Source of the DNA: G963701675 sp963701675 | GTDB lineage: Bacteria > Planctomycetota > Planctomycetia > Gemmatales > Gemmataceae | DNA length: 64,000 nucleotides | Reading direction: 5' to 3' | NCBI GenBank assembly: GCA_963701675.1 | Contig: OY969623.1 | Coordinates: forward strand, 3,038,001-3,102,000 | In this document: piece by piece, positions 62,764-64,000 of the stretch | How positions within the stretch are numbered: the stretch's first letter is position 1 | How the letters are laid out: the number at the start of each line of letters is the position of its first letter | Position numbers and translations under genes: made by a program | Notes under the pieces: generated by a model | The model's input: only the letters and a program-made list of their open reading frames with translations | What the model was told of the DNA's origin: nothing | Database searches by the model: none

Positions 62764-64000
62764 GGCGCGAGCGTGAAGGGACGGAAGGGCTGCCAGCTCT
62801 CAACGCCGTCGTGTTCGTACAGGCCGGGCATCGGGCCATCCAGCACCACCACATCGGGCTGGCCGTCACCGGCCAGGTCCATGAACTGCGCATGTCCGCC
62901 GGCCAGGGCGAGGTTGGGCTTGGTGGCCACACGTTCCAATGGGGCGAACCCGACCGGCTGCTCGCTGATGGGGCTGATGTTGCGCTTGTAGAACCAGGCG
63001 CCAGCCTGCTCGGTGAGGATGCCGGGGATGCCTTCGCCGTGCAGATCGGTCCACTGGTAGCCCGCGCCGTCCAGCCCGATGGGCAGATTGTCGAGGCTTT
63101 CGCCATCGACGTCCTGAACCGTGTCTTGAACAACTGGCTGAGTGTATTCGAACTCGACCGGCGGCAGACTGCGCTTTAGATAGCCGACGTCGGCGCGGCG
63201 ATAGCCGGTCTGGGTAACGGCGCGGAGGAAGGTATAGACGGGGTTGCGGGCGCTGGCGGGGTCTTCTTGCTCGTGGGAGTAGGTGAAATCGGTGGAGCGC
63301 ACCAGGCAGTCATTGCCAACCCCCTCTTCGCCGTCGAAGTGATGGAACATCAGCACCCGCTGGCAGAGGCGAGTCGTGCGCACTTCGAAGCAGGCGCGAT
63401 AGGACGAGAACGGGTCGTCGCGGTAGGCCCAGTCGCCGGCGTCATGCGGCTTCGGGGAGTCGGCGGCGTGTTCGCCGTAGTCGAAGACCACCTCGAACAT
63501 CCAGCCGGCGTTCTGGATCTGCGCAGCGGCCAGAAAGCGCGGCCGCTGCCCCATGTCGTCCAGCAATGGCAAACGGTTGCCATAGCGGATGTGCTTGAGA
63601 TAACGGTTGGCTTTCCGCTTGGGTTCGTTGCGGTCGCCCCGGTTGCGCTCATGGACGTTGGTGAGATCGACGCCGACCCCATCTTCAGGCTTGTAATCGT
63701 AAAGAACGGCATTGCCTTTGTCGTCGCGGGTCTCACAGATCAGCCAACTGAAGATGCGCATCGGGTCGTCCGGATCGGCGATCCGAGAACTGTCGTCCTT
63801 CCCGTAAAGGCTAAGAATGTTGTCTTTGGAAATTGACCTCCAATGGGCGTCGCCGTTGCTCGTGCAAGTCCACCGTTCGATCCGCGCGAACAGCCCCTCG
63901 ATGCGCGGGCGGTAACGTTGAATGCGATACTCGATCCCGTCCATCGTCCGCGGCGGCAACTCCTCTCGCTCCCATTCGTCGCCTTGCTCAACCAGCACCG
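62760..64000 (-). CDS. Tc toxin B part: SpvB domain (5' part of the B-C fusion, continues beyond the window)
   Basis: Intact frame of about 412 residues at the window edge. It matches the SpvB/TcB N-terminal domain: EYRIQRYRPRIEGLFARIER, GDAHWRSISKDNILSLYGKD, RIFSWLICETRDDKGNAVLY, NRYLKHIRYGNRLPLLDDMG, FEVVFDYGEHAAD, and then the first propeller repeats GAGYQWTDLHGEGIPGILTE and AQFMDLAGDGQPDVVVLDGP. The typical start of the domain is not here, so the true start codon lies at a coordinate above 64000. A frameshift at 62760 separates it from the rest. In Tc toxins this part forms half of the cocoon that encloses the cleaved toxin and docks on the A pentamer. Confidence 0.85.
   Translation of the reverse strand, partial: VLVEQGDEWEREELPPRTMDGIEYRIQRYRPRIEGLFARIERWTCTSNGDAHWRSISKDNILSLYGKDDSSRIADPDDPMRIFSWLICETRDDKGNAVLYDYKPEDGVGVDLTNVHERNRGDRNEPKRKANRYLKHIRYGNRLPLLDDMGQRPRFLAAAQIQNAGWMFEVVFDYGEHAADSPKPHDAGDWAYRDDPFSSYRACFEVRTTRLCQRVLMFHHFDGEEGVGNDCLVRSTDFTYSHEQEDPASARNPVYTFLRAVTQTGYRRADVGYLKRSLPPVEFEYTQPVVQDTVQDVDGESLDNLPIGLDGAGYQWTDLHGEGIPGILTEQAGAWFYKRNISPISEQPVGFAPLERVATKPNLALAGGHAQFMDLAGDGQPDVVVLDGPMPGLYEHDGVESWQPFRPFTLAP

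Overview
The window looks like a GC-rich chromosomal segment from a planctomycete, probably close to Gemmataceae/Pirellulales. The main evidence is a short N-terminal motif of the form RPxLExLExRxxP (related to the LEPR-XLL type) just after the start of six exported-protein genes or gene starts (at 1412-, 3922+, 6718+, 16884+, 17348+ and 17636-). The many fragments of WD40, FG-GAP, Ser/Thr-kinase, FN3 and histidine-kinase proteins fit the same group. No rRNA, tRNA or CRISPR array was found.

Layout. 0-11 kb: an exported alpha/beta hydrolase, relics of IS elements and a kinase, then two tandem paralogous parallel beta-helix surface proteins; the first carries one in-frame TGA. 11-16 kb: an accessory stretch of small genes, with a PIN-domain ribonuclease-like gene coupled to a frameshifted partner, an operon of tiny Pro-rich proteins sharing a DPRQIVEPR motif, and a small serine hydrolase. 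16-21 kb: a gene graveyard with FN3, DUF1003 and WD40 fragments and two truncated exported-protein starts facing each other, plus a PilZ protein. 21-30 kb: a group II intron with its reverse transcriptase, a secreted lipoprotein, a papain/beta-propeller remnant, a TIR-like gene and an IS21 element. 30-36 kb: a duplicated-start hypothetical gene, an FG-GAP pseudogene and a one-polypeptide (type IIG-like) restriction-modification enzyme split by a frameshift between its nuclease and methylase parts.

37-64 kb is the most interesting part. On the + strand lies a two-gene unit: an unrecognised 523-residue protein with a Ser/Thr-rich central segment, then a 1996-residue RHS/YD-repeat polymorphic toxin. 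Facing it on the - strand is a Tc (ABC) insecticidal-type toxin operon, transcribed B-C fusion -> A1 -> A2: an SpvB/TcB-TcC fusion whose start lies beyond the window, an A-type N-terminal protein (peptidoglycan-binding-like and transthyretin-like domains), and a very large A subunit with an inserted PA14 domain. A1 and A2 overlap by 4 nt (ATGA). Together they would encode the syringe (A), the cocoon (B-C) and a hypervariable cargo C-terminus of unknown function.

Many genes are broken by one-base indels. Several are single-base losses in homopolymers, and about 15 breaks cluster in one 3.4-kb part of TcB while the encoded protein stays conserved between breaks. Sequencing error or very recent inactivation are both possible, so frameshifted genes are described as such and not assumed dead.
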